From: Nocardia nova NBRC 15556
Lineage (GTDB): Bacteria > Actinomycetota > Actinomycetes > Mycobacteriales > Mycobacteriaceae
NCBI RefSeq assembly: GCF_001613005.1
Contig: NZ_BDBN01000026.1
Location: forward strand, 1 to 64,000
Reading direction: 5' to 3'
Length of the DNA: 64,000 nt
Part shown: piece by piece, positions 1 to 11,643 of the stretch
Numbering within the stretch: position 1 is the stretch's first letter
Layout of the letters: each line of letters starts with the position of its first letter
Notes under the pieces: model-generated
What the model saw: the letters and a program-made list of their open reading frames with translations, nothing else
Database searches by the model: none
Told to the model about the DNA's origin: nothing
Made by a program: the position numbers and the translations under genes

Positions 1-604
1 AGGTGTACTGGCTGCTGGTCCAGCCGCCGTTGGGACGGCCGCGCACGATGAGCCCGTCGCACCCGAGGATGAGCAGCACCCAGGTGGTGATGTTGGTGGG
101 TTTCGAATACGGCTTGCCGGGTGCGGTGTCGACCTGGGTGCGCAGCCGGGGCACGGCGGCCGACAGTTGCGCGCCGGTCGCGCTGCCTCGGGCCAGCAGT
201 TCCCGATGGGTCTCGTCGGCCACGTCGGCCAGCCAGGCATCGATATCGCCCTCGACGGCCTGGGCCAGATACTTCCCGTAGGCGCGGCGCTGCTTGATCG
301 CGAGCGCGTCGGCCACCGCGGCCTGCAGGACGGGAACCATGCCGACCGGCGCGACGAACATGGTCCGGCGCATCGCCAGCAGCCGCAGCAGCGACCGATC
401 CTCGTAGAGGGCGTGCTCCACGTCCGCCGGAGCCAGGCCACGCGTGCGGGCGCAGACCGCGAGGAACACCGTCGCGGGATCGGTGGCGTGCAGGGCGACC
501 ATCGAATCGGCGATATCCGCGGGATCGGTACCGCGGGATTCGACAGCGAGCCGATGCCGCCGCGCCAGCCGCGCGCGTCGCTGAGCGACCGTAATCGAAC
601 GCAT
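1..604 (-). CDS. Winged-helix DNA-binding domain protein (AlkZ/HTH_42-like), C-terminus cut by window edge
   Basis: Reading the minus strand from an ATG at 604 gives an open frame with no stop to the window edge, about 201 residues. It starts MRSITVAQRRARLARRH and includes the stretches DPADIADSMVALHATDPATVF and RRTMFVAPVGMVPVLQAA. These are typical of the COG3214/PF06224 winged-helix family, whose N-terminal half has the conserved ALQATDP-like segment and an MRRT(L/M)F motif; some members are DNA glycosylases (AlkZ/YcaQ). Full-length relatives are about 350-400 residues, so roughly the second half lies outside. The role here is unknown: DNA repair or DNA binding is a family-level guess. Confidence 0.75.
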   Translation of the reverse strand, partial: MRSITVAQRRARLARRHRLAVESRGTDPADIADSMVALHATDPATVFLAVCARTRGLAPADVEHALYEDRSLLRLLAMRRTMFVAPVGMVPVLQAAVADALAIKQRRAYGKYLAQAVEGDIDAWLADVADETHRELLARGSATGAQLSAAVPRLRTQVDTAPGKPYSKPTNITTWVLLILGCDGLIVRGRPNGGWTSSQYT

Positions 605-777
605 GGGCGAATCCTAGCCTGCTCGGGCCGCGTCGAGGACGACATCCGCACCCCGCAGTAGTGGGAAGGATGTGGGACACGCTGTCGTTGATCATGAGGC
701 GAACGACAGTCACCGAGACCGCACCTGCACGCGGGCGGCTGCGCGCCCTCCGGACGCGAGACCACACAGGAGAACTC

Positions 778-1644
778 ATGACGGAAAACCCGGCCCCGGT
801 CTCGAACTGGGACGGTGCGGCACTGGATCTGCCGGCGTATTTCGCCCGCATCGGCTTCACCGGAACGCCGGCGCCGACCCTCGACACCCTGCGCGCGCTG
901 CAGTACGCGCACACCACCACCATCCCGTTCGAGAACATCGAACCGGTGCTGAAACGTCCGGTGCTGCTGGATCTTCCGTCGTTGCAGGACAAGATCATCC
1001 GATCCCGCCGCGGCGGCTACTGCTACGAGAACGTGGGCCTGTTCGCCGCCGCGCTGGAACGGATCGGCTTCGGCGTCACCGGTTTACACGGGCGCGTGAG
1101 TATGGGCGCGGGCGGTGAGATCCGCCCGGCGACGCACGCCCTGCTGCGCGTGACCACCGCCGACGACGAGCGGGTATGGCTGTGCGATGTGGGTTTCGGT
1201 TCCGGGCCGTTGGCCCCGCTCGAGCTGAATCCCGATGCGGGGGAGGTGCGCGCCGGCGACTGGCGATTCCGGCTGGAACGCACGCGCGGCGAACTCGATT
1301 CGCAACTGTGGGTGCTGCATCACTTCGCCCGCGACGGCTGGATCGACCGCTACAGCTTCACCATGAATCCGCAGTACCGCATCGACTACGCGGTCGGCAA
1401 CCACTTCGTCTCCACCTTCCCGCGCTCGCCGTTCGTGACCCGGCCGTACGTGCAGCGATTCCGGCCGGACCGGCACGACGTCATCGACAACACCACCTGG
1501 ATCACCGAATATCCGGACGGCACCTCGCACAGCCGCGATCTGCCGCCGGCCGATCTGCCGAAGATCCTGGCGGCCGAATTCGATATCGAACTCGACGACG
1601 CGGACGCGGCGACACTGGCGGCGGGGGAGTGGCTGCGCCGCTGA
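778..1644 (+). CDS. nat: Arylamine N-acetyltransferase
   Basis: 288-residue cytosolic enzyme that transfers acetyl from acetyl-CoA to arylamines and hydrazines. The Cys-His-Asp triad is visible: C82 in RRGGYCYENVG, H120 in PATHALLRV and D137 in WLCDVGFG. Length matches the usual 270-290 residues. The frame is open upstream to 661, but ATG 778 is preceded by AGGAG at about 767-771 and gives the standard N-terminus, so I use it. In mycobacteria NAT acetylates isoniazid and has been linked to cholesterol-ring catabolism; here no catabolic genes are next to it. The next gene begins 65 bases downstream on the same strand. Confidence 0.93.
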   Translation: MTENPAPVSNWDGAALDLPAYFARIGFTGTPAPTLDTLRALQYAHTTTIPFENIEPVLKRPVLLDLPSLQDKIIRSRRGGYCYENVGLFAAALERIGFGVTGLHGRVSMGAGGEIRPATHALLRVTTADDERVWLCDVGFGSGPLAPLELNPDAGEVRAGDWRFRLERTRGELDSQLWVLHHFARDGWIDRYSFTMNPQYRIDYAVGNHFVSTFPRSPFVTRPYVQRFRPDRHDVIDNTTWITEYPDGTSHSRDLPPADLPKILAAEFDIELDDADAATLAAGEWLRR

Positions 1645-1709
1645 CCGGCGGCCCGCGCGGGGCGGGCGATTACCGCACCGCGGCGGCGCACGGCGGTAGT
1701 GTCGGCCGC

Positions 1710-3476
1710 GTGCGCACCGGATCGAAGTTGTTCGCCCTGCTCGCCGCCCCGATTCTCGCTGCCGCCGCCTGTTCCGGAGACAGTTCCGCCGACCGGCTCG
1801 ACCGCAGCGTGCACACCTTCGCCGAGGCGTTGAGTCACGGTGATCCCGCCGCCGCGGCCGCCGTGACCAGCGATCCGGCGCAGGCCACGACCACCCTCGG
1901 CGCCCTCTTCGACAGCCTCGGCAAGAAGGTGCGCGTCGACGTGCGCTCGGTGGACCGGTCCGACCACCACGCGACGTTCGGCCTCGCCACCACCTGGACC
2001 TTCGGCACGGCCGGAAATCAGTGGACCTACACCACCACCGGCACCGCCGACGAATCCGGCGACCAGTGGAAGGTCCGGTGGAATCCGGCCACCGTGGCGC
2101 CCGGCCTCGAGACCGGGCCGCTGTCCTACGACACCGTGGCCCCGCAACCGGCCGCGCGCGTGCTCGACCGTGACGGCGCGGAATTGATGACCCAGCAGGT
2201 CGTCACCCTGGTGCAACTGGCGCCCGGCGCCGACCCGAATGCCGTTGCGGCCGTACTGGGACCGATCGATCCGAGTATCACCGCGGCGAGCCTGCGCCAG
2301 GACATGGACAAGGCGCAGGGCAAACCCGTCACCGCGATCGTGTTGCGGGCCGATGATCTCGCCCCGGTGCAGGATCGGCTCGCCGCGCTGCCGAACGTCA
2401 CGCTGGCACCGCAGACCCGGCTGCTCACCGTCGACAAGACGCTGACCTCGCCGGCCCTGTCCGGCGTGAGCGACCTCTGGCAGCACAGTACCGACGCCGC
2501 GGCCGGCTGGGCCGTGCGCGCGCAGACCGCCGACGGCGTCCACACGGTGGGCGGACAGGACCCGAAACCCGTCGCCGACATCAGGACCACTCTCGACACC
2601 GGAATGCTGCGCCGCGCCGAGGCCGCGCTCGCGCCGATCCCGACTCCGGCCGCGATGGTGGTGCTGAGACCGTCCACGGGTGACGTTCTCGCAGTGGGGC
2701 AGAACGCGCCCGCCGACGCGCAGGGGCCGATCGCGCTGACCGGGCTGTACCCGCCGGGTTCGACCTTCAAGACGGTCACCGTGTCGGCCGCGTTGCAAGC
2801 CGGGCAGGTCACCGCCGACACGATGCTCGCCTGCCCCGGCACCGAGAACATCGAGGGCCGGCAGATCCCCAACGACAACAACTTCGACCTCGGCACCGTC
2901 GCCTTGCACACCGCTTTCGCGCGGTCCTGCAACACCACCATGGGACGGCTGGCGGTGAACCTGCCGCCCGATGGGCTGACCCGCGCGGCCGCGCAACTCG
3001 GCCTCGGTGTGGATTTCACCGCCCCCGGCATGACCACGGTGACCGGAAAGGTGCCCACCGCAGACACTTCCGCGCTGCGGGTCGAGGAGGGCATCGGCCA
3101 GGGCCGGGTGACGGCGTCGCCGTTCGGCATGGCGTTGGTCGCCGCGACCGTCGCTCACGGTTCGGTGCCGGCGCCCACCATCGTGGCGGGATCGCCCGGG
3201 ACCGCGGACCGGACGCCGGAGCCGGTGCCCGCGCCGGTGCTCGATCAGGTGAAATCCATGATGCGCGAGACGATTACGAACGGCACGGCCACCAGCCTCG
3301 CCGACATTCCCGGCATGCTCGGCAAGACGGGCACGGCCGAATACATCGACGACACCCACGCGCACGGCTGGTTCGTCGGCATCGACGGCGATCTGGCACT
3401 GGCGGTGTTCGTCGCCGATGCCGGCAGCTCGACGCCGGCGGTCGAGGCGGCCGGACGTTTCCTGCGGAATCAGTAG
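1710..3476 (+). CDS. Lipoprotein penicillin-binding protein (class B transpeptidase with NTF2-like N-terminal domain)
   Basis: 588 residues, GTG start. The N-terminus has a basic start, a hydrophobic stretch and a lipobox LAAAAC with C21, so it should be a lipidated, outward-facing protein. Residues about 28-145 look like an NTF2-like MecA_N domain; a dimerisation region follows, then the transpeptidase domain with all three active-site motifs: S351-T-F-K354 (PPGSTFK), S406-C-N408 and K539-T-G541. It should cross-link peptidoglycan and bind beta-lactams. It resembles M. tuberculosis Rv2864c-type penicillin-binding lipoproteins. The much longer upstream open frame is only the shadow of nat, and GTG 1710 is the first start compatible with the signal peptide. 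It lies just upstream of a membrane Ser/Thr kinase, a frequent cell-wall partnership. Confidence 0.88.
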   Translation: MRTGSKLFALLAAPILAAAACSGDSSADRLDRSVHTFAEALSHGDPAAAAAVTSDPAQATTTLGALFDSLGKKVRVDVRSVDRSDHHATFGLATTWTFGTAGNQWTYTTTGTADESGDQWKVRWNPATVAPGLETGPLSYDTVAPQPAARVLDRDGAELMTQQVVTLVQLAPGADPNAVAAVLGPIDPSITAASLRQDMDKAQGKPVTAIVLRADDLAPVQDRLAALPNVTLAPQTRLLTVDKTLTSPALSGVSDLWQHSTDAAAGWAVRAQTADGVHTVGGQDPKPVADIRTTLDTGMLRRAEAALAPIPTPAAMVVLRPSTGDVLAVGQNAPADAQGPIALTGLYPPGSTFKTVTVSAALQAGQVTADTMLACPGTENIEGRQIPNDNNFDLGTVALHTAFARSCNTTMGRLAVNLPPDGLTRAAAQLGLGVDFTAPGMTTVTGKVPTADTSALRVEEGIGQGRVTASPFGMALVAATVAHGSVPAPTIVAGSPGTADRTPEPVPAPVLDQVKSMMRETITNGTATSLADIPGMLGKTGTAEYIDDTHAHGWFVGIDGDLALAVFVADAGSSTPAVEAAGRFLRNQ

Positions 3477-3632
3477 TAGCACGCCCTGCGATCAAGTGAA
3501 GTTCGTCACAAATACTCTCGCTGTATAGCGGATTGATCTCGACCGCATCGCATGGTGGTCACACATATTCGGCACAGATCTCGCTCCGGCGTCAAAGCGG
3601 CCCGTCACGCCCGCTACACTCGTCCGGGAACA

Positions 3633-3713
3633 CGCGCGGGACCTGACCCCGCGCGCGGTAAGTCACGGATCGCGGAGAAACTCGGAGTAGTGCCATCGAA
3701 ACCGGCCAAGTGA
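3633..3713 (+). promoter_or_regulatory. Leader hairpin and possible 7-codon upstream ORF of the kinase gene
   Basis: A perfect 8-bp stem (CGCGCGGG at 3633-3640 with CCCGCGCG at 3648-3655, 7-nt loop) lies ahead of the kinase. Further down, GTG at 3690 opens a 7-codon frame encoding VPSKPAK, whose TGA stop (3711-3713) overlaps the kinase GTG (3710-3712) in the arrangement GTGA. GGAG motifs lie at 3674 and 3684. This could couple translation, but it may be chance in GC-rich DNA. Confidence 0.3.
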
Positions 3714-5275
3714 TCGCAGGGCATTACCGCCTGGTCGAGCGGATTGGTAGCGGCGGCACAGGCGTCGTCTGGCGTGCCGTCGACGAACGACTCGAACGGT
3801 CGGTCGCGATCAAGCAGATCCTCACCCAGCCCAGTCTGCCGCCGGGTGAGAAAGAGATCGTGCGTCAGCGCGCGTCTCGGGAGGCCCGCAACGCGGCCCG
3901 CTTCCAGCACCCCAACGCGATCGTTGTCTTCGATATCACCGACCACGAGGGCGATCCCTGCCTGATCATGGAATATCTGCCGTCGCAGAGCCTGGCCGTG
4001 GTGCTGTCCTCGCAGGGGACGCTGCCGCTGCTGCAGGTGGCGCGCATCGGCGAGCAGATCGCCTCGGCGCTGGTGGCCGCCCATCGCGCCGGCATCGTGC
4101 ACCGAGACATCAAGCCCGGCAACGTGTTGCTCGGCGACAACGGCACCGTGAAGATCACCGACTTCGGTATCTCGAAGGCCAAGGGTGACGTCAACCTCAC
4201 TGCCACCGGCCTGATCTCCGGCACCGCCGCCTACCTGGCTCCCGAGGTCGCCCGCGGGGCGGAACCCAGCCCGGCCGCCGACGTATTCGCCCTGGGCGCA
4301 ACGCTTTTCCATGCCCTCGAAGGGGAACCGCCCTACGGCACCAATCCGAATCCGCTGGCGCTGCTGTACGCCGCGGCCAACGGTCAGCTGAGCCAGCCGC
4401 GCAACGCCGGCCCGCTCACCGATCTGCTGCTGGATCTGCTGAGCTTCGAGCCGGAGGACCGGCCGAGCATGACCGACGTGCGCGATCAGCTGGCCGATTT
4501 CGCGGATCAGGCCGCCGATGCCGAATCGACCCGGATGCTGGCCACCCACCGCGGCGGTGGTCGCCGCCAGGCCACCCGCACACTGGATCGCCGTGCGGCA
4601 CAGGCGGATATCTCCACTGCGGAGATGATGGCCACCGCGGCGGTGCTCTCCGAGCCGGAGATGCAGCCGGTGCGGCCCGCCGCGGCCGCCGCGCATCCCA
4701 CCCGCTCCCATCCGGTGCCCCCGGCTGCCGAGCCCGCACCGACCCGCAATGCGAAGCCGTGGGTGTTCGCCGGTGGTTTCGCCGCCGGTCTGGTGATCGT
4801 CGCCGCGGCGCTGTATCTGATGTTCGGCGGCGCCAAGACGGAATCGCCGGGCTCGCAGGCACATTCGCCGGCGGCGACCGCCACCGCGCAGGCGGGTACC
4901 TCGACGCAGAGCGTCGCGGCCGTGGGACAGACCAAGAGCGCCGGGAAGACGGATGTCGGCTCGGCGGCCGGTGTCATCCAGAACTTCTACGACGCCCTCG
5001 TCGACCAGAACACCGGCACCGCGTGGAATCTGCTCACTCCCGCGGCGCAGCAGGTGTACGGCAGCCAGCAGGCGTTCGCGACCTATTGGAAGCAGAACCA
5101 GATCACGGCGTACAACACCATCGAGGGCGCACGCGGCGGCGGCAGCGCCAATTCCGACGGCTCGGTGGATATGTCGGTCGCCAGCATCACCTACGGCGGT
5201 CAGTCCAAGTCGATCGAACTCCGCGTCGTGGTGGGCAGCAGCGGGAAGCTGCTGATCGACAGCGACACCCACTGA
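3710..5275 (+). CDS. Transmembrane serine/threonine protein kinase (Hanks type)
   Basis: 521 residues, GTG start. Kinase domain about residues 6-265: Gly-rich loop GSGGTGVVW (13-21), ATP lysine K35 (VAIK), catalytic D133 in HRDIKPGN, metal-binding D151 in DFG and APE near 175. An Ala/Pro-rich juxtamembrane linker follows, then one membrane helix at about 351-372 and an outward domain of about 150 residues. The last 105 residues (AAGVIQNFYDALVDQN...) resemble an NTF2-like/DUF4878 fold, a possible ligand sensor. This architecture is PknB-like with a different sensor. The first 80 bases of the leader contain a hairpin and a mini-ORF. The preceding gene is a penicillin-binding protein that also has an NTF2-like outer domain, so a cell-wall signalling role is a reasonable inference. 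No closer symbol is assigned. Confidence 0.92.
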   Translation: MIAGHYRLVERIGSGGTGVVWRAVDERLERSVAIKQILTQPSLPPGEKEIVRQRASREARNAARFQHPNAIVVFDITDHEGDPCLIMEYLPSQSLAVVLSSQGTLPLLQVARIGEQIASALVAAHRAGIVHRDIKPGNVLLGDNGTVKITDFGISKAKGDVNLTATGLISGTAAYLAPEVARGAEPSPAADVFALGATLFHALEGEPPYGTNPNPLALLYAAANGQLSQPRNAGPLTDLLLDLLSFEPEDRPSMTDVRDQLADFADQAADAESTRMLATHRGGGRRQATRTLDRRAAQADISTAEMMATAAVLSEPEMQPVRPAAAAAHPTRSHPVPPAAEPAPTRNAKPWVFAGGFAAGLVIVAAALYLMFGGAKTESPGSQAHSPAATATAQAGTSTQSVAAVGQTKSAGKTDVGSAAGVIQNFYDALVDQNTGTAWNLLTPAAQQVYGSQQAFATYWKQNQITAYNTIEGARGGGSANSDGSVDMSVASITYGGQSKSIELRVVVGSSGKLLIDSDTH

Positions 5276-5291
5276 TTCCGCCGCGCGCGGT

Positions 5292-5313
5292 GCCTCCGCC
5301 CACGGGCGGAGGC
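5292..5313 (+). terminator. Hairpin terminator after the kinase gene
   Basis: Perfect 10-bp inverted repeat GCCTCCGCCC / GGGCGGAGGC with a 2-nt centre, 17 bases after the kinase stop. There is no T-tract, as is usual for actinobacterial terminators. Confidence 0.6.
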
Positions 5314-5368
5314 GTCGATCCGTCCGCGGTAGCTGTCACCTCCGGTGTGCCCCCGGTAGGGTCGAGGC

Positions 5369-5974
5369 GTGAGCACTCGGCAGCTGCTGAACGACGAACG
5401 GGCCGAACTGATTACGCTTCTGCGTGATCTGAGCGACGACGAATGGGAGGCGCCCTCCCTGTGCGCGGGGTGGCGGGTGCGTGATGTGGTGGGGCACCTG
5501 CTCTACGACGAGATCTCCCTGCTGGGCTACGCCCGCTTCGCCCTCGGCTACCGCCTGAACACCGACCGGGTCAACAACGGTCTCGTCGACCGGGTGCGCG
5601 ACCTCACCCCGGCGCAGCTCATCGAGCGATTCGAGAACTCCGGACAGCGCATCACCGGCAAGTGGCCGAGCCTGGGCCTGGCCGACATCCTGGTGCATCA
5701 GCAGGACATCCGCCGTCCGCTCGGCCGGCCCCGCACGATTCCCGCCGACCGCCTGGTCGCGGTGCTGCGCCATCCCGACCCGTTCGCCGGCCCGCGCAAA
5801 TACACCCGCGGCCTGCGCTTCGTCGCCACCGACGTGGAGTGGTCCGCCGGCACCGGCCCGGAAGTCCGTGGGCCGGGCGAGGCGCTGGCGCTGGCCGTAG
5901 TGGGCCGCCCCGTCGCCCTGGAAGACCTCTCCGGTGAGGGAGTGGCCACGCTGCGCCGCCGTCACGGCGTGTGA
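5369..5974 (+). CDS. Maleylpyruvate isomerase family mycothiol-dependent enzyme (MDMPI_N/DinB-like)
   Basis: 201 residues, GTG start. The N-terminal segment ELITLLRDLSDDEWEAPSLCAGWRVRDVVGHLLYDE carries the family signature (…P(S/T)LCAGW.V.DV..HL), in which the histidine of VVGHLL is a metal ligand. A second conserved piece is ILVHQQDIRRPLGRPR near residue 110. Members are metal-dependent thiol-transfer or detoxification enzymes that use mycothiol, consistent with an actinobacterial host. The substrate is unknown. The gene stands alone after the kinase terminator. Confidence 0.82.
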   Translation: MSTRQLLNDERAELITLLRDLSDDEWEAPSLCAGWRVRDVVGHLLYDEISLLGYARFALGYRLNTDRVNNGLVDRVRDLTPAQLIERFENSGQRITGKWPSLGLADILVHQQDIRRPLGRPRTIPADRLVAVLRHPDPFAGPRKYTRGLRFVATDVEWSAGTGPEVRGPGEALALAVVGRPVALEDLSGEGVATLRRRHGV

Positions 5975-6253
5975 TCCGCCGCAGCGACCGCCGACCGCGA
6001 ATGCCGCTGTCGCGCAGCGGTTTCGGTCTCGGCCGGCCAGTCGGCGAGTAGGCGCGGAGCGGTCGCGCTCGGCGAGTCGGGCTCGACCGTGTAAGTGATC
6101 GACGCCTGATCGAAGTCGTCGGGCAGTCGGCGAAGACCGGGCCGTACGTGTTGTGCGGCCGGCCCGCATGGTGGTTGTGGAGCGCCGGCATGGGCCCGAC
6201 GCCCTCGAGGCCCGTTTCGCCACGCCGCCCTTCCGCCATATCGCCGAGGTCCC
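5962..6253 (-). pseudogene. Possible frameshifted remnant of a small protein
   Basis: On the minus strand two frames, each with strong G/C bias at codon position 3, would join into one protein if a single base were restored near 6125. The first frame reads GVGPMPALHNHHAG...NTYGPVFADCP. The second continues as DDFDQASITYTVEP...RLLADWPAETETAARQ to a stop at 5962. I recognise no family. The plus strand of the same DNA also shows codon bias (MVVVERRHGPDALEARF...), so neither reading is secure. Confidence 0.25.
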
Positions 6254-6468
6254 GGACGTGATCCTGGCCGGGCCGGTGCCGCCGTATCGCCTGGTGCCGA
6301 AACGAGTCGCCGCGGCCGCGGCCGGAGGTGGGGGCGTGCCGCCGCGTCCGGCTCGGGCGGCGGATATCCACTGGCGCCGACCCGATAGGCTGGTAGGCGG
6401 TCCGGAGCTTTCGCTTCGATGTGATGACCAGCACAGACCGGCCGGACAGACAAGGATTTCACACCGCT
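5975..6468. other. Intergenic region upstream of hisD
   Basis: About 490 bases between the MDMPI gene and hisD with no secure intact gene. It holds the possible remnant described above and presumably the promoter of the histidine cluster. I saw no clear terminator and no histidine-rich leader peptide. Confidence 0.5.
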
Positions 6469-9561
<3,093 letters not shown>

Positions 9562-9565
<4 letters not shown>

Positions 9566-10191
9566 AATCGGTTGTGCTGCTGGACTACGGCTCCGGCAAT
9601 CTGCATTCCGCGGCGCGCGCGCTGGCCCGCACCGGCGCGGAGGTCACCGTCACCGCCGATCCCCAGGCCGCGCTCGATGCCGACGGCCTGGTCGTACCCG
9701 GTGTCGGCGCCTTCGCCGCGTGCATGGCCGGACTGACCCAGGTGCGCGGGGAGCGGATCATCGGCACCCGGCTCGCCGGCGGCCGTCCGGTGCTCGGCAT
9801 CTGTGTGGGCATGCAGATCATGTTCGAGCGCGGCGTCGAATTCGGGGTCGAGTCCGAGGGCTGCGGGCAGTGGCCGGGCACGGTGGAACGGCTTCCGGCG
9901 CAGATACTTCCGCATATGGGTTGGAACACCGTGCAGGCGCCCGCCGACAGCGTCCTGTTCGCCGGGATGGATCCCGAGACGCGCTTCTACTTCGTGCACT
10001 CCTACGCGGCGCAGAAGTGGGAATGGGACGACAACGGCACCATCGCCCCGGCGAAGCTGATCTGGGCCGAACACGGCGGGCCGTTCCTCGCCGCGGTGGA
10101 GAACGGGCCGTTGTGCGCCACCCAGTTCCACCCGGAGAAGTCCGGCGACGCGGGTGCGCAGCTGCTGCGCAACTGGGTCGGCTCGCTGTAG
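9562..10191 (+). CDS. hisH: Imidazole glycerol phosphate synthase, glutaminase subunit
   Basis: 209 residues, GTG start overlapping the hisB stop. It is a class I glutamine amidotransferase that supplies ammonia to HisF. Nucleophile C81 sits in GICVGMQIM, and the His/Glu of the triad are H190 and E192 in QFHPEKSG. Unusually for this cluster, its partner hisF lies 2.3 kb downstream beyond a minus-strand gene, hisA and an IMPase. The convergent minus-strand gene ends 11 bases after the hisH stop, and no hairpin separates them. Confidence 0.96.
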
Positions 10192-10202
10192 GGGCTGTAG
10201 AG

Positions 10203-10679
10203 CTACGTCTGCGGCGGCAGGGTGTCGACCCGCCCGGCGAGCCAGCGGCCGTCGACGTTGTCCAGGAACACCCGCAGCTTGGACCGTTCGGGGCGGGGCA
10301 GGCCCAGCGTGGCATCGCTACGTTCGGATCGATCCACGGTCACCACGACCTGCGAATGTTCGGGGTCGGCCACATCGGTGCGGCATTCCACCGAGTTGGC
10401 CTCGGAGCGGACGTGCACCGAGGTCACGTGCGCCTGCCGATCGGGCGCCGACGCGGCGAACTGGTCGTGGAACGCGCCGGTGGACAACTCCAGCACACGG
10501 CGGTCGTAATCGTCGTAGCCCGCCCAGTCGTAGGTGGTGAACTGTCGCCCGAAGTCGCAGGCCGCCAACTGAATCGGGTCGGTGGGCGCGGCCACTGCCG
10601 TCGGGGGCACGAGCATCGCGGCGCCTGCGGCCCCGCACGACAACGCGAACATGATGGGCCGCAACGTGATCCGCGACAT
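10203..10679 (-). CDS. Secreted protein resembling Mce-associated proteins
   Basis: 158 residues. N-terminal signal peptide: MSRITLRPIMFALSCGAAGAAM then a PTAVAAP cleavage site. The mature part, with the pattern W.GYDDYDRRVLELSTGAFHDQF and ending VFLDNVDGRWLAGRVDTLPP, is like the outer domain of Mce-associated membrane proteins, although here it is secreted rather than membrane-tethered. Start at 10679 has AGAGGA upstream; the longer upstream frame lacks signal-peptide character. No mce genes are nearby. Its position opposite to and inside the histidine cluster, between hisH and hisA, is unusual. Confidence 0.7.
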   Translation of the reverse strand: MSRITLRPIMFALSCGAAGAAMLVPPTAVAAPTDPIQLAACDFGRQFTTYDWAGYDDYDRRVLELSTGAFHDQFAASAPDRQAHVTSVHVRSEANSVECRTDVADPEHSQVVVTVDRSERSDATLGLPRPERSKLRVFLDNVDGRWLAGRVDTLPPQT

Positions 10680-10910
10680 GGGTGAAGATCCTCTTCGTCG
10701 ACAACGATGGCAGTACGTGCCCCCGACCCAGGGTACGTACGCGGAGACCGTCGGTCCGGACCTCCTGCGCACAGTGACACACGCAGTCTTCGGATTGCCC
10801 GGCGTTGTCCAGTTCAAACGTGTGATGCGCCTCCTCGCAGGCAGTGACCGGCGTCCCATTTGCGCCATCCCGGCACCGCGACGCCAACCGGTAGCCAGTA
10901 GGCTGCACAC

Positions 10911-11642
10911 GTGAGTCTTGTGCTGCTACCCGCCGTCGATGTCGCCAATGGTGAGGCCGTGCGCCTGGTTCAGGGGGAGGCCGGCAGCGAAACCAGCTAC
11001 GGCGCGCCCCGCGATGCCGCGCTGGCCTGGCAGGAGGCGGGCGCCGAATGGGTGCATCTGGTGGATCTGGACGCGGCCTTCGGGCGCGGCTCCAACCGCG
11101 AACTGCTCGCCGAGGTCGTCGGTGAGCTGGATGTGAAGGTCGAGCTGTCCGGCGGCATCCGCGACGACGACTCGCTGAAGGCCGCGATGGCCACCGGCTG
11201 CGCCCGGGTCAACCTGGGTACCGCGGCACTCGAGGATCCGCAGTGGTGCGCCCGCGCCATCGCCGAATACGGCGATCGGGTCGCGGTCGGGCTGGACGTG
11301 CGGATCATCGACGGCGACTACCGGTTGCGGGGCCGTGGCTGGGTCAGCGACGGCGGTGACCTGTGGGAGGTGCTCGAGCGCCTGGAGCGCGACGGCTGCG
11401 CCCGCTACGTGGTCACCGACGTGAGCAAGGACGGCACGCTGCAGGGGCCCAACCTCGACATTCTGCGGCAGGTGTGCGCGGCCACCGAGGCGCCGGTGAT
11501 CGCCTCCGGCGGTGTCTCCACTCTCGACGATCTGCGTGCCATCTCCGGGCTGGTGTCCGACGGGGTGGAAGGCGCGATCGTCGGAAAAGCTTTGTACGCC
11601 GGGCGTTTCACGCTGCCCGAGGCGCTGGACGCGGTTCGCTGA
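10911..11642 (+). CDS. priA: Phosphoribosyl isomerase A (bifunctional HisA/TrpF type)
   Basis: 243 residues, GTG start, TIM barrel. It isomerises ProFAR in histidine synthesis and, in actinobacteria, also PRA in tryptophan synthesis. Catalytic aspartates are D10 ([10 protein letters not shown]) and D174 (VTDVSKDGT), corresponding to D11/D175 of the M. tuberculosis enzyme. The trp genes at 15.6-21.3 kb contain no trpF, which supports dual function. Because a minus-strand gene separates it from hisH, it probably has its own promoter in the 230 bases upstream. The IMPase gene follows after 1 base. Confidence 0.95.
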   Translation: MSLVLLPAVDVANGEAVRLVQGEAGSETSYGAPRDAALAWQEAGAEWVHLVDLDAAFGRGSNRELLAEVVGELDVKVELSGGIRDDDSLKAAMATGCARVNLGTAALEDPQWCARAIAEYGDRVAVGLDVRIIDGDYRLRGRGWVSDGGDLWEVLERLERDGCARYVVTDVSKDGTLQGPNLDILRQVCAATEAPVIASGGVSTLDDLRAISGLVSDGVEGAIVGKALYAGRFTLPEALDAVR

Positions 11643-11643
11643 C

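Noticed and set aside
1176..1709. Long N-terminal extension of the penicillin-binding protein frame
   Set aside because: It is the shadow of the overlapping N-acetyltransferase gene; the signal peptide begins at GTG 1710.
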